Origin: Bradyrhizobium sp. CCBAU 53351
GTDB taxonomy: Bacteria > Pseudomonadota > Alphaproteobacteria > Rhizobiales > Xanthobacteraceae
Assembly (NCBI RefSeq): GCF_015291745.1
Contig: NZ_CP030059.1
Span: 5,483,501 to 5,547,500, forward strand
DNA length: 64,000 bases
Direction of reading: 5' to 3'
Position numbers and translations under genes: made by a program. Shown here one piece after another: positions 18,633-26,624 of the stretch. The notes beneath the pieces are model-generated. The model was not told where the DNA came from, made no database searches, and worked only from the letters and a program-made list of their open reading frames with translations. Numbering within the stretch: position 1 is the first letter of the stretch; each line of letters opens with the position of its first letter.

Positions 18633-19435
18633 CCAGCCCAGCTCCGATTCCCGACCCAGGCGAGGTGCCGGGCCCCGATCCGGCCGCGGCGCCGGCGCTC
18701 TCGATCGACGGCGTCAGCCATGCCTATGGGCCGCGCCGGGCGTTGATCGACGTCTCCTTCAATGTGCAGCCGGCCAGCTTCACCGCCCTGCTCGGCCTCA
18801 ACGGCGCCGGCAAGAGTACGCTGTTCTCGCTGATCACGCGCCTGTTCGGCATCCAGTCCGGCCGTGTCGGCATTTTCGGCCATGACATCAGCAAGAGCCC
18901 GGGCGAGGCGCTACGATTGTTGGGGGTCGTGTTCCAGCCGCGCACGCTCGATCTCGACCTGTCGCTGACGCAGAACCTGCTCTATCACGCCGCGCTCCAC
19001 GGCATCAGCCGCCGCGAGGCCGCCGCGCGCAGCGCCGAGCTGCTCGGCCGCATCGGGCTTTCCGACCGCGCCGGCAGCAAGGTGCGCGACCTCTCGGGCG
19101 GGCAGATGCGGCGGCTGGAGATCGCCCGCGCACTGCTGCACCGGCCCCGGCTGTTGCTGCTCGACGAGCCGACCGTCGGTCTCGACGTCAAGGCGCGCGC
19201 CGACATCATCAGCCAGGTCCGCCAGCTCGTGACCGAGCAAGGCATCGGCGTGCTCTGGGCGACGCATCTGTTCGACGAGATCATGCCAAGCGACGACCTC
19301 GTGGTGCTGCACCAGGGCAAGGTGCTGGCGCAGGGACCGATGAGCCGCGTCATTACCGAAGCCGGCGCGCAGGACGTCAACACCGCCTTCATGCGCCTGA
19401 CCGGCGCGCAAACCATGCCGGGAGGCGGCGCATGA
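18629..19435 (+). CDS. ABC transporter ATP-binding protein, PQQ-dehydrogenase system
   Basis: 268 residues. Start ATG overlaps the preceding stop. A Pro-rich leader of about 25 residues precedes the ATPase: Walker A LNGAGKST, Q-loop GVVFQPRT, signature DLSGGQMRRLEIAR, Walker B LLLLDEPTVGLD, H-loop WATHLFDEI. It is closest in style to ABC-2 exporters (drug or lipid type), consistent with the ABC-2 permease immediately downstream (4-base overlap). Confidence 0.9.
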   Translation: MTSPAPIPDPGEVPGPDPAAAPALSIDGVSHAYGPRRALIDVSFNVQPASFTALLGLNGAGKSTLFSLITRLFGIQSGRVGIFGHDISKSPGEALRLLGVVFQPRTLDLDLSLTQNLLYHAALHGISRREAAARSAELLGRIGLSDRAGSKVRDLSGGQMRRLEIARALLHRPRLLLLDEPTVGLDVKARADIISQVRQLVTEQGIGVLWATHLFDEIMPSDDLVVLHQGKVLAQGPMSRVITEAGAQDVNTAFMRLTGAQTMPGGGA

Positions 19436-20280
19436 GCAGCATCACGACGCGCGAGGTCCCGCGCGGCTTCTCATTTGCCGAGTACATGACGTGTCTCACC
19501 GGCATCGTCTGGCGCGAGGGGCTGCGCTTCCTGCATCAGCGCGAGCGGTTCGTCTCGGCGCTGGTGCGGCCACTGGTGTGGCTGTTCATCTTCGCTGCCG
19601 GCTTCCGCCAGGTGCTCGGCATCTCCATCATCCCGCCTTACGAGACCTACATCCTCTACGAGGTCTATATCGCGCCCGGGCTGATGGCGATGATCCAGCT
19701 CTTCAACGGCATGCAATCCTCGCTGTCGATGGTTTACGACCGCGAGATGGGCAACATGCGCACGCTGCTGGTGAGCCCACTGCCGCGCGGCTTCCTGCTG
19801 TTCTGCAAGCTGCTGGCGGGCACCGCAGTGTCGCTGCTCCAGGTCTATGCCTTCCTGCTGATCGCCTGGTTCTGGGACATCACCCCGCCATCCTCGGGCT
19901 ATCTCACCGTGCTGCCGGCGCTGATCCTGTCCGGGCTGATGCTGGGCTCGCTCGGCATGCTGATCTCCTCCGGCATCAAGCAGCTGGAAAATTTCGCCGG
20001 CGTGATGAACTTCGTCATCTTCCCGATGTTCTTCGCCTCCTCCGCGCTCTACCCGCTGTGGCGGGTGCAGGAGGGCAGTCCCTATCTGTACTATCTCTGC
20101 GAGGTCAATCCGTTCACCCATGCGGTCGAGCTGATCCGTTTTGCACTCTACGGGCAGATCAACTGGATCTCGCTGGCGGTGGTAGCGGCTTGCACAATCG
20201 TCTTCATGATCGGCGCGATTTGGGCCTATGATCCCTCGCGCGGGCTGGCGCGACGGGGGCCTGCAGGAGGCGAAGGATGA
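19432..20280 (+). CDS. ABC-2 type transporter permease, PQQ-dehydrogenase system
   Basis: 282 residues with six membrane segments, including WLFIFAAGFRQVLGISIIP and FAGVMNFVIFPMFFASSALY, and the ABC-2 signature region GSLGMLISSGIKQLENF. The start overlaps the ATPase gene by four bases and the stop overlaps the next gene. With the ATPase it forms an exporter-type complex, although the operon also has a binding protein; this unusual mix is typical of the alcohol-associated systems. Cargo unknown. Confidence 0.88.
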   Translation: MSSITTREVPRGFSFAEYMTCLTGIVWREGLRFLHQRERFVSALVRPLVWLFIFAAGFRQVLGISIIPPYETYILYEVYIAPGLMAMIQLFNGMQSSLSMVYDREMGNMRTLLVSPLPRGFLLFCKLLAGTAVSLLQVYAFLLIAWFWDITPPSSGYLTVLPALILSGLMLGSLGMLISSGIKQLENFAGVMNFVIFPMFFASSALYPLWRVQEGSPYLYYLCEVNPFTHAVELIRFALYGQINWISLAVVAACTIVFMIGAIWAYDPSRGLARRGPAGGEG

Positions 20281-20885
20281 AGGTTCTGGCGACGGCTGTC
20301 CTGGTGCTCGCGCTGTCGGGCACGGCGGTGCGCGCGGCCGATCCGCGCTACCCCAACTGGCCCTGCACGCAGGCCAAGGTGCCGGAGATCTCGCTTGCCG
20401 CCGTCTGGGCCGGTCCTGCGCTCGACGATGCCGAGACCAAATGGAAGAACGACACGAAAATCACCGCGCTGGTCGCCAAACTGTCGGCGCGCAAGACGCC
20501 GATCGACGAGGCTGAGAAATCGGTGAAGGACTTTCTGGCCGCCTCCTCCACCGACAAGGCCAGCAACGCAAAGCTGCTGTTCGCCGGCCTGTTCGATACG
20601 CTCAACGCCCAGCGTTCGCAGGTCATGAACGGGCTCGAACGCGTCAGCCGCAAGCAGCGCGAGGCCGCTGAGAAGATCCGCGAGGAGGCCATCCAGCTCC
20701 AGGCGCTGCAGGGCGCCACGCCGCGTGACGAAGCCAAGGTCGAGGCGCTCAGCAATGAGCTGATCTGGAAGACCCGCATTTTCGAGGACCGCAACAAGGT
20801 GGTGCGGTTCGTCTGCGAGGTTCCCACCACGATCGACCAGCGCCTGTTCGCGCTCGGTCGCGTGATCCAGCAGGAAATGGAATAG
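20277..20885 (+). CDS. Exported helical protein of the quinoprotein accessory operon
   Basis: 202 residues; signal peptide MKVLATAVLVLALSGTAVRA, then DPRYPNWPCTQAKVPEISLA and a long helical, probably coiled-coil, stretch (LERVSRKQREAAEKIREEA). Two cysteines (PC at about 29, FVC at about 184) could form a disulfide. It is the fifth gene of the operon, overlapping the permease by four bases. No function established; its constant company with the ABC genes suggests a periplasmic partner. Confidence 0.75.
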   Translation: MKVLATAVLVLALSGTAVRAADPRYPNWPCTQAKVPEISLAAVWAGPALDDAETKWKNDTKITALVAKLSARKTPIDEAEKSVKDFLAASSTDKASNAKLLFAGLFDTLNAQRSQVMNGLERVSRKQREAAEKIREEAIQLQALQGATPRDEAKVEALSNELIWKTRIFEDRNKVVRFVCEVPTTIDQRLFALGRVIQQEME

Positions 20886-21014
20886 CGTCGGCCTTGCCGA
20901 GGCTGCCTCCGGGTTCCCGGAGCGGCCTGGTTAACCTTTGCCCTGCTATCTGCCGGAACCAAATCGATCTAGGATGGCTTGTCGAAGTGAACTCCAAAAC
21001 GTCGGGAGGCCTCG

Positions 21015-21314
21015 ATGGGAACCACGCGATTTATCTATGCGGGCGCTGCGGCCCTCAGCATGCTCGCAACCAGCGCGTTTGCTGACGACATGACCGGCAT
21101 GGTCATGCGGATTGACCGGCTCAACGGCACGATCTCGATCCAGCAGACCCAGAAGGGCACGGTCGGCGCCAGCACCGGGAGTGCCGGTGCGCTGCAGGAG
21201 TACAAGACCAAGGACGCCGCGATGCTGGACGCCGTTCATGCCGGCGACAGGGTGAACTATTCTGCCACCGACAATAACGGCACCGGCACGCTGACGAAGT
21301 TGCAGAAGCAGTAA
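21015..21314 (+). CDS. Small exported protein, CusF/DUF1344-like
   Basis: 99 residues; signal peptide ending TSAFA, then a small beta-barrel-like domain with MTGMVMRIDRLNGTISIQ and VHAGDRVNYSATDNNGTG. The opening strand pattern resembles CusF-type periplasmic copper carriers, but the Met/His copper ligands of CusF are not clearly present, so metal binding is unproven. Located 129 bases after the accessory operon. Confidence 0.5.
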   Translation: MGTTRFIYAGAAALSMLATSAFADDMTGMVMRIDRLNGTISIQQTQKGTVGASTGSAGALQEYKTKDAAMLDAVHAGDRVNYSATDNNGTGTLTKLQKQ

Positions 21315-21364
21315 GTATTGGGCGTCCGCCTCGCCGCTTTTGTCCCGCCAGAATGCGTCTTTCT

Positions 21365-21507
21365 CCTTGTGCCCCGGACGCGGTGCAGCGCCCTTCAGCG
21401 TTGCACCGCAGAGCCGGGGCCCATGTCGCAGACGAACTCGCGGCGTCTGGGTCCGGCTCTGCGCCGCAACGCTCACGCGTTACGGCTTGTCCGGGACACG
21501 AATGCGT
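21365..21507. repeat. Palindromic intergenic repeat, type C copy 1
   Basis: Contains CCCCGGACGCGGTGCAGCGC at one end and TTGTCCGGGACAC at the other, with an internal GCGGTGCA / TGCACCGC hairpin. A shorter relative lies at 34253-34312 (CCCGGACGCGGTGCGGCGC...GCGTCCGG). A dispersed non-coding element between convergent genes. Confidence 0.6.
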
Positions 21508-21527
21508 AGCGCGGCCAATCAAGTCGT

Positions 21528-22085
21528 TCACTGCTCCGGCCGCGGCTCCGGCTGCGCCTCTTCCGTCGGCAGCTTGGCGCGCTCCCAGCCGTCGGTGCCG
21601 TCGGAGTACCAGGCGATGTTGGAATAGCCATAGGCCAGCGCCCGCTTGGCGGCGTTCCAGGACATCCAGCAATCGGCAAGGCAATAGATCACGATCAGCG
21701 CGGCCTTGTCGCCGCCCGAAACACGCGCGAGCCCGCGCTGGAGATAATCATCCATGGCCGGCGGCAAGGAGCCGTAGCCGGTGTCAGGCAGCCAGATGCT
21801 GCCCGGAATGTTCCTTCGCGGCGCATCGCGCCACACCGTGCCTTCCGGAAGGTTCTTCGGCTTCGGCGGCCTCGGCAGCACGTCGATGAACGCACCACTC
21901 TTCGCGCGCCAGATCGTCTCGGCTTCCGCCGTGGTGAGCACGCGCGCGCCGGCCAGCGTCGCCGGCACCGGCGCGCGGTAATTGTCGGCGCGATACCCCT
22001 CGGGCTCGAACGGCTCCTGCTGCTGCGCGAACGACGGCGCCGCCAACGCGGCGACGACGAGCGCAGTGGCAAGAAGCCGTCTCAT
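21528..22085 (-). CDS. Rhodanese-like protein with CxxxCW motif, PQQ-catabolism associated
   Basis: 185 residues from the ATG at 22085, which overlaps the upstream stop (ATGA). Signal peptide LLATALVVAALAAPSFA, then a rhodanese-type fold: RVLTTAEAETIWRAKSGAF, DVLPRPPKPKNLP, GSIWLPDTGYG, and the active-site segment IVIYCLADCWMSWNAAKRAL. The literal motif is C-L-A-D-C-W. The family accompanies quinoprotein alcohol dehydrogenases and may handle sulfane sulfur or thiols in the periplasm (inference). Confidence 0.85.
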   Translation of the reverse strand: MRRLLATALVVAALAAPSFAQQQEPFEPEGYRADNYRAPVPATLAGARVLTTAEAETIWRAKSGAFIDVLPRPPKPKNLPEGTVWRDAPRRNIPGSIWLPDTGYGSLPPAMDDYLQRGLARVSGGDKAALIVIYCLADCWMSWNAAKRALAYGYSNIAWYSDGTDGWERAKLPTEEAQPEPRPEQ

Positions 22086-22963
22086 GGCGACTTCTTGGCC
22101 GTCTCCGCATTGAGCGGCCGATCGCTCTCGTCGAGCAGCGGGACGCCGAAGTCGATCAGTATCTTGTTGATCTCGCCCTGGTTCTCCTGGATCAGCTTGT
22201 TGAGCTGCCGCTTCCAGTTCTGGTCGGCGGGACGCACGCCCATGCCGATGCGATAGACCAGCTTCGGCCCCGTGGTTTCCTTCACCAGCGGCGTGACATG
22301 AAGCGAGCCGACTTTCCTCGCGTAGTAGCCGGCCATCGGTCCCCACAGCACGCCGGCGTCGATCTTGCCGGCGGCGAGGTCGTCGATCATGGCCTGCGCC
22401 GAATTGTCGTAGCGCGTGTCGATCATCAGCGGATAGGGCTTTGCATTGCTCATCAGCCCGGCAATGGCCATGTTGGTCGCGGGCGGCGTTCCGGCGACGA
22501 TGCCGACATGCTTGCCCTTCAACTTCGGATCCTCGAGCGTGTCGACGTCCTCGAGCCCGCTGCCGGCCTTGGCGACCAGTGCATAGGTCGTGCGGTAATA
22601 GGGATTGGTGCCCTGCACGACGTCATCGCCCTGCGGAAAGCCCATGATGACGTCGCAGCGATGCGCGCCCAGCGTCATCCGCACGAAGCCGGTGGCCTGC
22701 GGGAAGAAGACATAGTCGAGCTTCTTCTTGAGCTTGTCGGCAAAGAATTCGGCGAGCTTGTTCTCGAACCCCTCGCCCTTTTCGTTCGAGAACGGCAGAT
22801 TGCGCGGATCGGCACAGACGCGCAGCACGTTCGGGTCGACCAGTTCGAACGAGAGGTCGCCGCTGTCATTGGTCTGCGCCACGGCGACATCGCCGAGCGC
22901 GCAGGACGCAACCAGGACCCACATTGAAAATAACCAGCGACGATGTCGTCCGGCCTCCGTCAT
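22082..22963 (-). CDS. Quinoprotein-associated substrate-binding protein (XoxJ/MxaJ-like)
   Basis: 293 residues from the ATG at 22963, preceded by GAGGAGGAAG. Signal peptide WLFSMWVLVASCALGDVAVA, then a family 3 periplasmic-binding fold starting VLRVCADPRNLPFSNEKGEG, with DYVFFPQATGFVRMTL and CDVIMGFPQGDDVV. This is the family containing MxaJ and XoxJ, periplasmic proteins co-occurring with methanol dehydrogenases and thought to help activate them or exchange cofactor. It is divergent from the zinc hydrolase gene and coupled to the CxxxCW gene. Confidence 0.85.
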   Translation of the reverse strand: MTEAGRHRRWLFSMWVLVASCALGDVAVAQTNDSGDLSFELVDPNVLRVCADPRNLPFSNEKGEGFENKLAEFFADKLKKKLDYVFFPQATGFVRMTLGAHRCDVIMGFPQGDDVVQGTNPYYRTTYALVAKAGSGLEDVDTLEDPKLKGKHVGIVAGTPPATNMAIAGLMSNAKPYPLMIDTRYDNSAQAMIDDLAAGKIDAGVLWGPMAGYYARKVGSLHVTPLVKETTGPKLVYRIGMGVRPADQNWKRQLNKLIQENQGEINKILIDFGVPLLDESDRPLNAETAKKSP

Positions 22964-23105
22964 CGTGCTTCCTCCTCGTTTTGTTTGAATGCTATCCATG
23001 CAACGCATGACGCACCATGTCCTGCAGGAATTGTCTCGCCGAACTTTGCTGACTTCGTTTTTGTTGCAGTGCAATGCGGCCAATCCTTTGAACTGAGGCG
23101 GAAAA

Positions 23106-24032
23106 GTGTCTCGCATCGCTCGAGTGATCGCAGCCTTGTCCCTGCTGGGGATCGCAACGCTAGCACGGGCCGCGACGGCCGAATTGCCTGTGAGCGAAGT
23201 CGCAACCGGAATCTTCGTACACTCCGGGACCATCGCCCTGATGACCCGCGAGAACGAGGGCGACATCGCCAATGTCGGCTTCATCGTGGGCGACGATGCC
23301 GTGGCCGTCATCGACACCGGCGGCAGCTTGCGTGAAGGCGAGGCCCTGCTGGCCGCCGTGCGGGCCCGCACGCCCAAGCCGATCCGCTATGTCATCAACA
23401 CCCATGGGCACCCCGACCATGTCTTCGGCAACGCGGCCTTTGTGGCCGGAGACACTGTTTTCGTCGGCCACAGCAAGCTGCCCCAGGCGCTCGCGACGCG
23501 CGGGCCCTATTATCTCGACAATTTTCGCCGCATCATGGGGAGCGAGCTGATCGATCCCGTGAAGATCATTGCTCCGACCCTCCTGGTTTCGGACACGATG
23601 ACGCTTGATCTCGGATCGCGTCGCCTGTCCCTGCGCGCCTGGCGGACCGGGCACAGCGACAGCGACATGAGCGTATACGACGAGACGACCAAGACCCTGT
23701 TCGCGGGCGACCTCGTTTTTCTGCGCCACATTCCGGTCATGGACGGCAGCATCCGCGGCTGGCTCGACACATTGAAGGAATTGCAGACCATTCCGGCGCA
23801 ACGCGTCGTTCCCGGTCACGGACCCGTGAGCGAGTGGCCTGCCGCGCTGACCGATGAACGGCGTTACCTGTCAACGCTGCTGTCCGACGTGCGCGTGCTG
23901 AATAAGAACGGCGAGCCGATCCGGGCCGCCGCCGACAAGGCTGCTGCCGAGGAACGGCCGCGCTGGGAGCTGTTCGGCGATTACAACGCCCGGAACGCAA
24001 CTGCAGCATTCTCGGAAATTGAATGGGAGTAG
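23106..24032 (+). CDS. Metallo-beta-lactamase-fold zinc hydrolase, quinoprotein relay type
   Basis: 308 residues from a GTG start with GAGGCGG upstream. Signal peptide at about 1-22 (VIAALSLLGIATLARA), then the MBL fold with the zinc motif NTHGHPDHVFGN, FAGDLVFLRHIPVMDG and RVVPGHGPVSEWPA. The family (SoxH-related) occurs with PQQ dehydrogenases and SoxYZ-like carriers, as here with the gene at 24193. Substrate unknown; a carrier-bound thiol ester is one possibility (inference). Confidence 0.85.
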   Translation: MSRIARVIAALSLLGIATLARAATAELPVSEVATGIFVHSGTIALMTRENEGDIANVGFIVGDDAVAVIDTGGSLREGEALLAAVRARTPKPIRYVINTHGHPDHVFGNAAFVAGDTVFVGHSKLPQALATRGPYYLDNFRRIMGSELIDPVKIIAPTLLVSDTMTLDLGSRRLSLRAWRTGHSDSDMSVYDETTKTLFAGDLVFLRHIPVMDGSIRGWLDTLKELQTIPAQRVVPGHGPVSEWPAALTDERRYLSTLLSDVRVLNKNGEPIRAAADKAAAEERPRWELFGDYNARNATAAFSEIEWE

Positions 24033-24054
24033 CGGGCGCGCTAACATGTGCGGG

Positions 24055-24180
24055 AGATCAGCTTCGCTGACTCAGAGATCAGCTTCGCTGACTCAGAGAT
24101 CAGCTTCGCTGACTCAGAGATCAGCTTCGCTGACTCAGAGATCAGCTTCGCTGACTCAGAGATCAGCTTCGCTGACTCAG
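24055..24180. repeat. Six perfect 21-bp tandem repeats, each able to form a hairpin
   Basis: Exactly six copies (126 bp) of a 21-bp unit lie between the zinc hydrolase stop and the SoxYZ-like ATG at 24193. Each unit contains TCAGC-TTC-GCTGA, extended by GAG/CTC across the unit border with one bulged A. The last copy runs straight into AGAGG, the ribosome site of the next gene. Unit length is a multiple of three and both strands read open (repeating LISESAK on the reverse strand), but there is no ribosome site for such a peptide. Copies are identical, implying recent expansion. Confidence 0.9.
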
Positions 24181-24192
24181 AGGACCACAACC

Positions 24193-25011
24193 ATGACCCG
24201 ATGGACACGCCGCCTGCCCCTGATCGCCGCACTGCTCGGCATCGCCTTCGCCGTGCCCGCGCAGGCTGAAGAGGCCTACGATCCGTGGCCGGGTCTGGTG
24301 CAGGACATCTTCAACAGCCGGCCCATGAATGACGGCAGCGCCGTCATCGGCATCGAGATGCCCTATCGCGCGGAGGACGCGGCGATCGTGCCGGTGACCT
24401 TGCGCAGCAAGCTGTCGCCCGCAGACAGCCGCCGGATCCGTTCGATCACGCTCGTGATCGACCGTAACCCCGCGCCGATGGCCGCGAAGTTCGAGCTCGG
24501 GCCCGATGCCAATGTCACCGAGATCTCGACGCGCGTGCGCGTCAACAATTACACCGACGTCCACGCGGTGGCCGAGCTCAGCGATGGGCAGCTCTATGTC
24601 TCGAAGGTCTATGTGAAGGCTTCGGGCGGCTGCTCGGCGCCGGCAGGCAAGAACGCCGAGGAAGCGCAAAACCGACTCGGCCAGATGCGCTACCGGCAGT
24701 TCGCGCGCGAGGAGGCGCCGGCGAGCCGCATCCGCGAAGCGCAGATCATGATCGGCCATCCCAACAATTCCGGCCTGCAGATGGACCAGGTCACGCAGCT
24801 CTATATTCCCGCCTTCTTCGTCAACCAGCTGAAGCTAACGCAGGACGGTAGCCCCGTGCTATCGATGGAAGGCGGCATCTCGATCTCGGAAGATCCTAAT
24901 CTGCGCTTCACCTACGTCTCCAACGGCGCCAAGCGTTTCCGCGCGGAAGCCAAGGACACGGAGGGACACGTCTTCCGCAACGAGTGGGATGTGGAGAAGC
25001 CGGGGACTTAG
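24193..25011 (+). CDS. SoxYZ-like carrier protein, quinoprotein-associated
   Basis: 272 residues; signal peptide PLIAALLGIAFAVPAQA, then a SoxY-like domain (DPWPGLVQDIFNSRPMNDGS, VVIGIEMPYRAEDAAIVPV-type strands), a linker with a single-Cys site ASGGCSAPAG at about 150, and a SoxZ-like domain (MIGHPNNSGLQMDQVTQLYI, FFVNQLKLTQDG). In sulfur-oxidising SoxYZ the C-terminal GGCGG Cys carries the substrate; here the Cys lies between the two fused domains. Preceded by the six-copy repeat and its AGAGG site, and transcribed with the zinc hydrolase. Confidence 0.88.
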   Translation: MTRWTRRLPLIAALLGIAFAVPAQAEEAYDPWPGLVQDIFNSRPMNDGSAVIGIEMPYRAEDAAIVPVTLRSKLSPADSRRIRSITLVIDRNPAPMAAKFELGPDANVTEISTRVRVNNYTDVHAVAELSDGQLYVSKVYVKASGGCSAPAGKNAEEAQNRLGQMRYRQFAREEAPASRIREAQIMIGHPNNSGLQMDQVTQLYIPAFFVNQLKLTQDGSPVLSMEGGISISEDPNLRFTYVSNGAKRFRAEAKDTEGHVFRNEWDVEKPGT

Positions 25012-25025
25012 GTCGTGACGCCTGC

Positions 25026-25165
25026 TCTGATTCCCTCTCCCCTTGCGGGAGAGAGTGGATCGCCGCGCAGCGGCGAGACGGGTGCGGGCTATCTCTCCAC
25101 ACATGAGCTCGCGGAGAGATCCCCCTCATCCCGCGCTTCGCGCCACCTTCTCCCACAAGGCGAGA
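25026..25165. repeat. Palindromic intergenic repeat, type B copy 2
   Basis: CCCTCTCCCCTTGCGGGAGA at the left and CACCTTCTCCCACAAGGCGA at the right, with internal CGCCGCGCAGCGGCGAGACG hairpin and CTCTCC / GGAGAG words. Same family as 15664 and 48883. It occupies the gap between the convergent SoxYZ-like gene and the gene ending at 25178. Confidence 0.7.
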
Positions 25166-25177
25166 AGGAAGAAATCT

Positions 25178-25537
25178 TCAAAAACACCTCACTTCGGCTT
25201 CCGCCTGCGCGCGCCGCAAATCATTCACCGCCGTGTTCGCCTGCTCCGAGGTGCGGAACTGGACGCCGAGATTGCCGCGCACCTGCGACATGCTGAGCGC
25301 GGTCTCCGCGGTAACATAGCGCTCATAGGGGACGATCGAGGCCACCACGTCGATCGAGCAGGAGCATTGCTCGATCGACTGCCGGCTCTCGCCATTGGCC
25401 TTCATGCAGCCATAGACGTACTCCGCGCGCGCCGCCGTCGGATAATCGTTGGCTTCCTCGGCCCGCGCGACGCACGCGCTCGACGCCAGCACCGTCAATA
25501 CGGCGACAATCGGTCGTAGCTGTCCGGCCAGTTTCAT
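25178..25537 (-). CDS. Exported Cys-containing protein, unknown function
   Basis: 119 residues from the ATG at 25537 (GGGAGG six bases before; an upstream in-frame ATG touches that site). Signal peptide LRPIVAVLTVLASSACVARA, then YPTAARAEYVYGCMKANGES, QSIEQCSCSIDVVASIVPYE and a C-terminal helix ending VRCF. Four mature cysteines, two in a CSC pair, suggest disulfides. It is divergent from the ABC importer operon at 25625. No family function known. Confidence 0.65.
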   Translation of the reverse strand: MKLAGQLRPIVAVLTVLASSACVARAEEANDYPTAARAEYVYGCMKANGESRQSIEQCSCSIDVVASIVPYERYVTAETALSMSQVRGNLGVQFRTSEQANTAVNDLRRAQAEAEVRCF

Positions 25538-25624
25538 GCGCATCCTCCCGCGGGTTGCGAGCAAAGCTATGCTATGCGTATTGTCCTGAAAAGCACTCTG
25601 TCAGAGGAAACGGCTCACAAGGCG

Positions 25625-26623
25625 ATGAGAGCACTTGGTGTGATATGGGCACTTGGTCGAACATTGGCGCTCGCGACGACGCTGATGCTGACACTGGCCG
25701 CACCCGGCCGCGCCGCGGAGACAATCCGCCTCGCGGTGCAGAAAACCGGGACATTCTCCTGGGAGCTGGCCGCGATCCGCGCGAGCGGGCTCGACAAGGA
25801 GGCGGATCTCGCGCTGGAGGTCACCGAGCTCGCGAGCACCGAGGCCGGCAAGATCGCGATGCGCGCGGGCAGCGCCGACATCATCCTGTCGGACTGGCTG
25901 TGGGTGTCGCGCGAACGGGCGCTCGGCGCCAAGCTCACCTTCTATCCCTACTCCAGTGCGCTCGGCGCCGTGATGGTGCCGGCATCGTCGCCGATCAAGA
26001 CGCTTGCCGACTTGAAGGGCCGCAAGCTCGCCGTCGCGGGCGGAGCGATCGACAAGAGCTGGCTGCTGCTTCAGGCGCGCATGAAGCAGGACGGCATCGA
26101 CCTGAAGTCGGAGGCGACCATCGCCTATGGCGCCCCGCCTTTGATCGCCGCCAAGGCACTCGACGGCGAGATGGAGGCGAGCCTGAACTTCTGGAATTTC
26201 TGTGCCCAGCTCGAAGCCAAGGGTTTCAGGCGCCTCGCCGGCATCGAAGAGATCCTGCCGAAGCTGGGCGCCAAGGGCGCCGTCTCCGCGGTCGGTTACG
26301 TCTTCGACGAAAGCTGGGCGGCAAGCCACAAGGACGCCGTGGCCCGCTTCATCGCCATGACCCGCAAGGCCAAGCAATTGCTGGTCACCTCGGATGCGGC
26401 CTGGGACAAGATCGCCCCGCTCACCGGCACCAACGATGTCACCTTGCTCAAGACCTATCGCGAGCGCTATCGCGACGGCATTCCGCGCCGGAGCATCGCT
26501 GAAGAGGAACAGGACGCGCGCGTGCTGTATCGCGTGCTGGCCGAGACCGGTGGCCGCGACCTCGTCGGCCCCGCCGCCGAGCTCGATCCCGGCACGTTCT
26601 ATCACGCCGTGCCTGGAGACTGA
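25625..26623 (+). CDS. ABC transporter substrate-binding protein (NMT1/SsuA type)
   Basis: 332 residues from the ATG at 25625; an ATG at 25574 adds 17 residues that do not look like a signal peptide. Signal peptide TLALATTLMLTLAAPGRAA, then TIRLAVQKTGTFSWELAAIR, DIILSDWLWVSRERALGAK and KTLADLKGRKLAVAGGAIDK. The fold is that of nitrate/sulfonate/taurine or aromatic-carboxylate binding proteins. First gene of a three-gene importer. Such importers are recurrent neighbours of PQQ dehydrogenases, but the ligand is unknown. Confidence 0.82.
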   Translation: MRALGVIWALGRTLALATTLMLTLAAPGRAAETIRLAVQKTGTFSWELAAIRASGLDKEADLALEVTELASTEAGKIAMRAGSADIILSDWLWVSRERALGAKLTFYPYSSALGAVMVPASSPIKTLADLKGRKLAVAGGAIDKSWLLLQARMKQDGIDLKSEATIAYGAPPLIAAKALDGEMEASLNFWNFCAQLEAKGFRRLAGIEEILPKLGAKGAVSAVGYVFDESWAASHKDAVARFIAMTRKAKQLLVTSDAAWDKIAPLTGTNDVTLLKTYRERYRDGIPRRSIAEEEQDARVLYRVLAETGGRDLVGPAAELDPGTFYHAVPGD

Positions 26624-26624
26624 G

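Noticed and set aside
24055..24180. The six-copy repeat as a CRISPR array or as a coding peptide (LISESAK repeats)
   Set aside because: There are no spacers between copies and no cas genes; no start or ribosome site supports translation of the repeated peptide.
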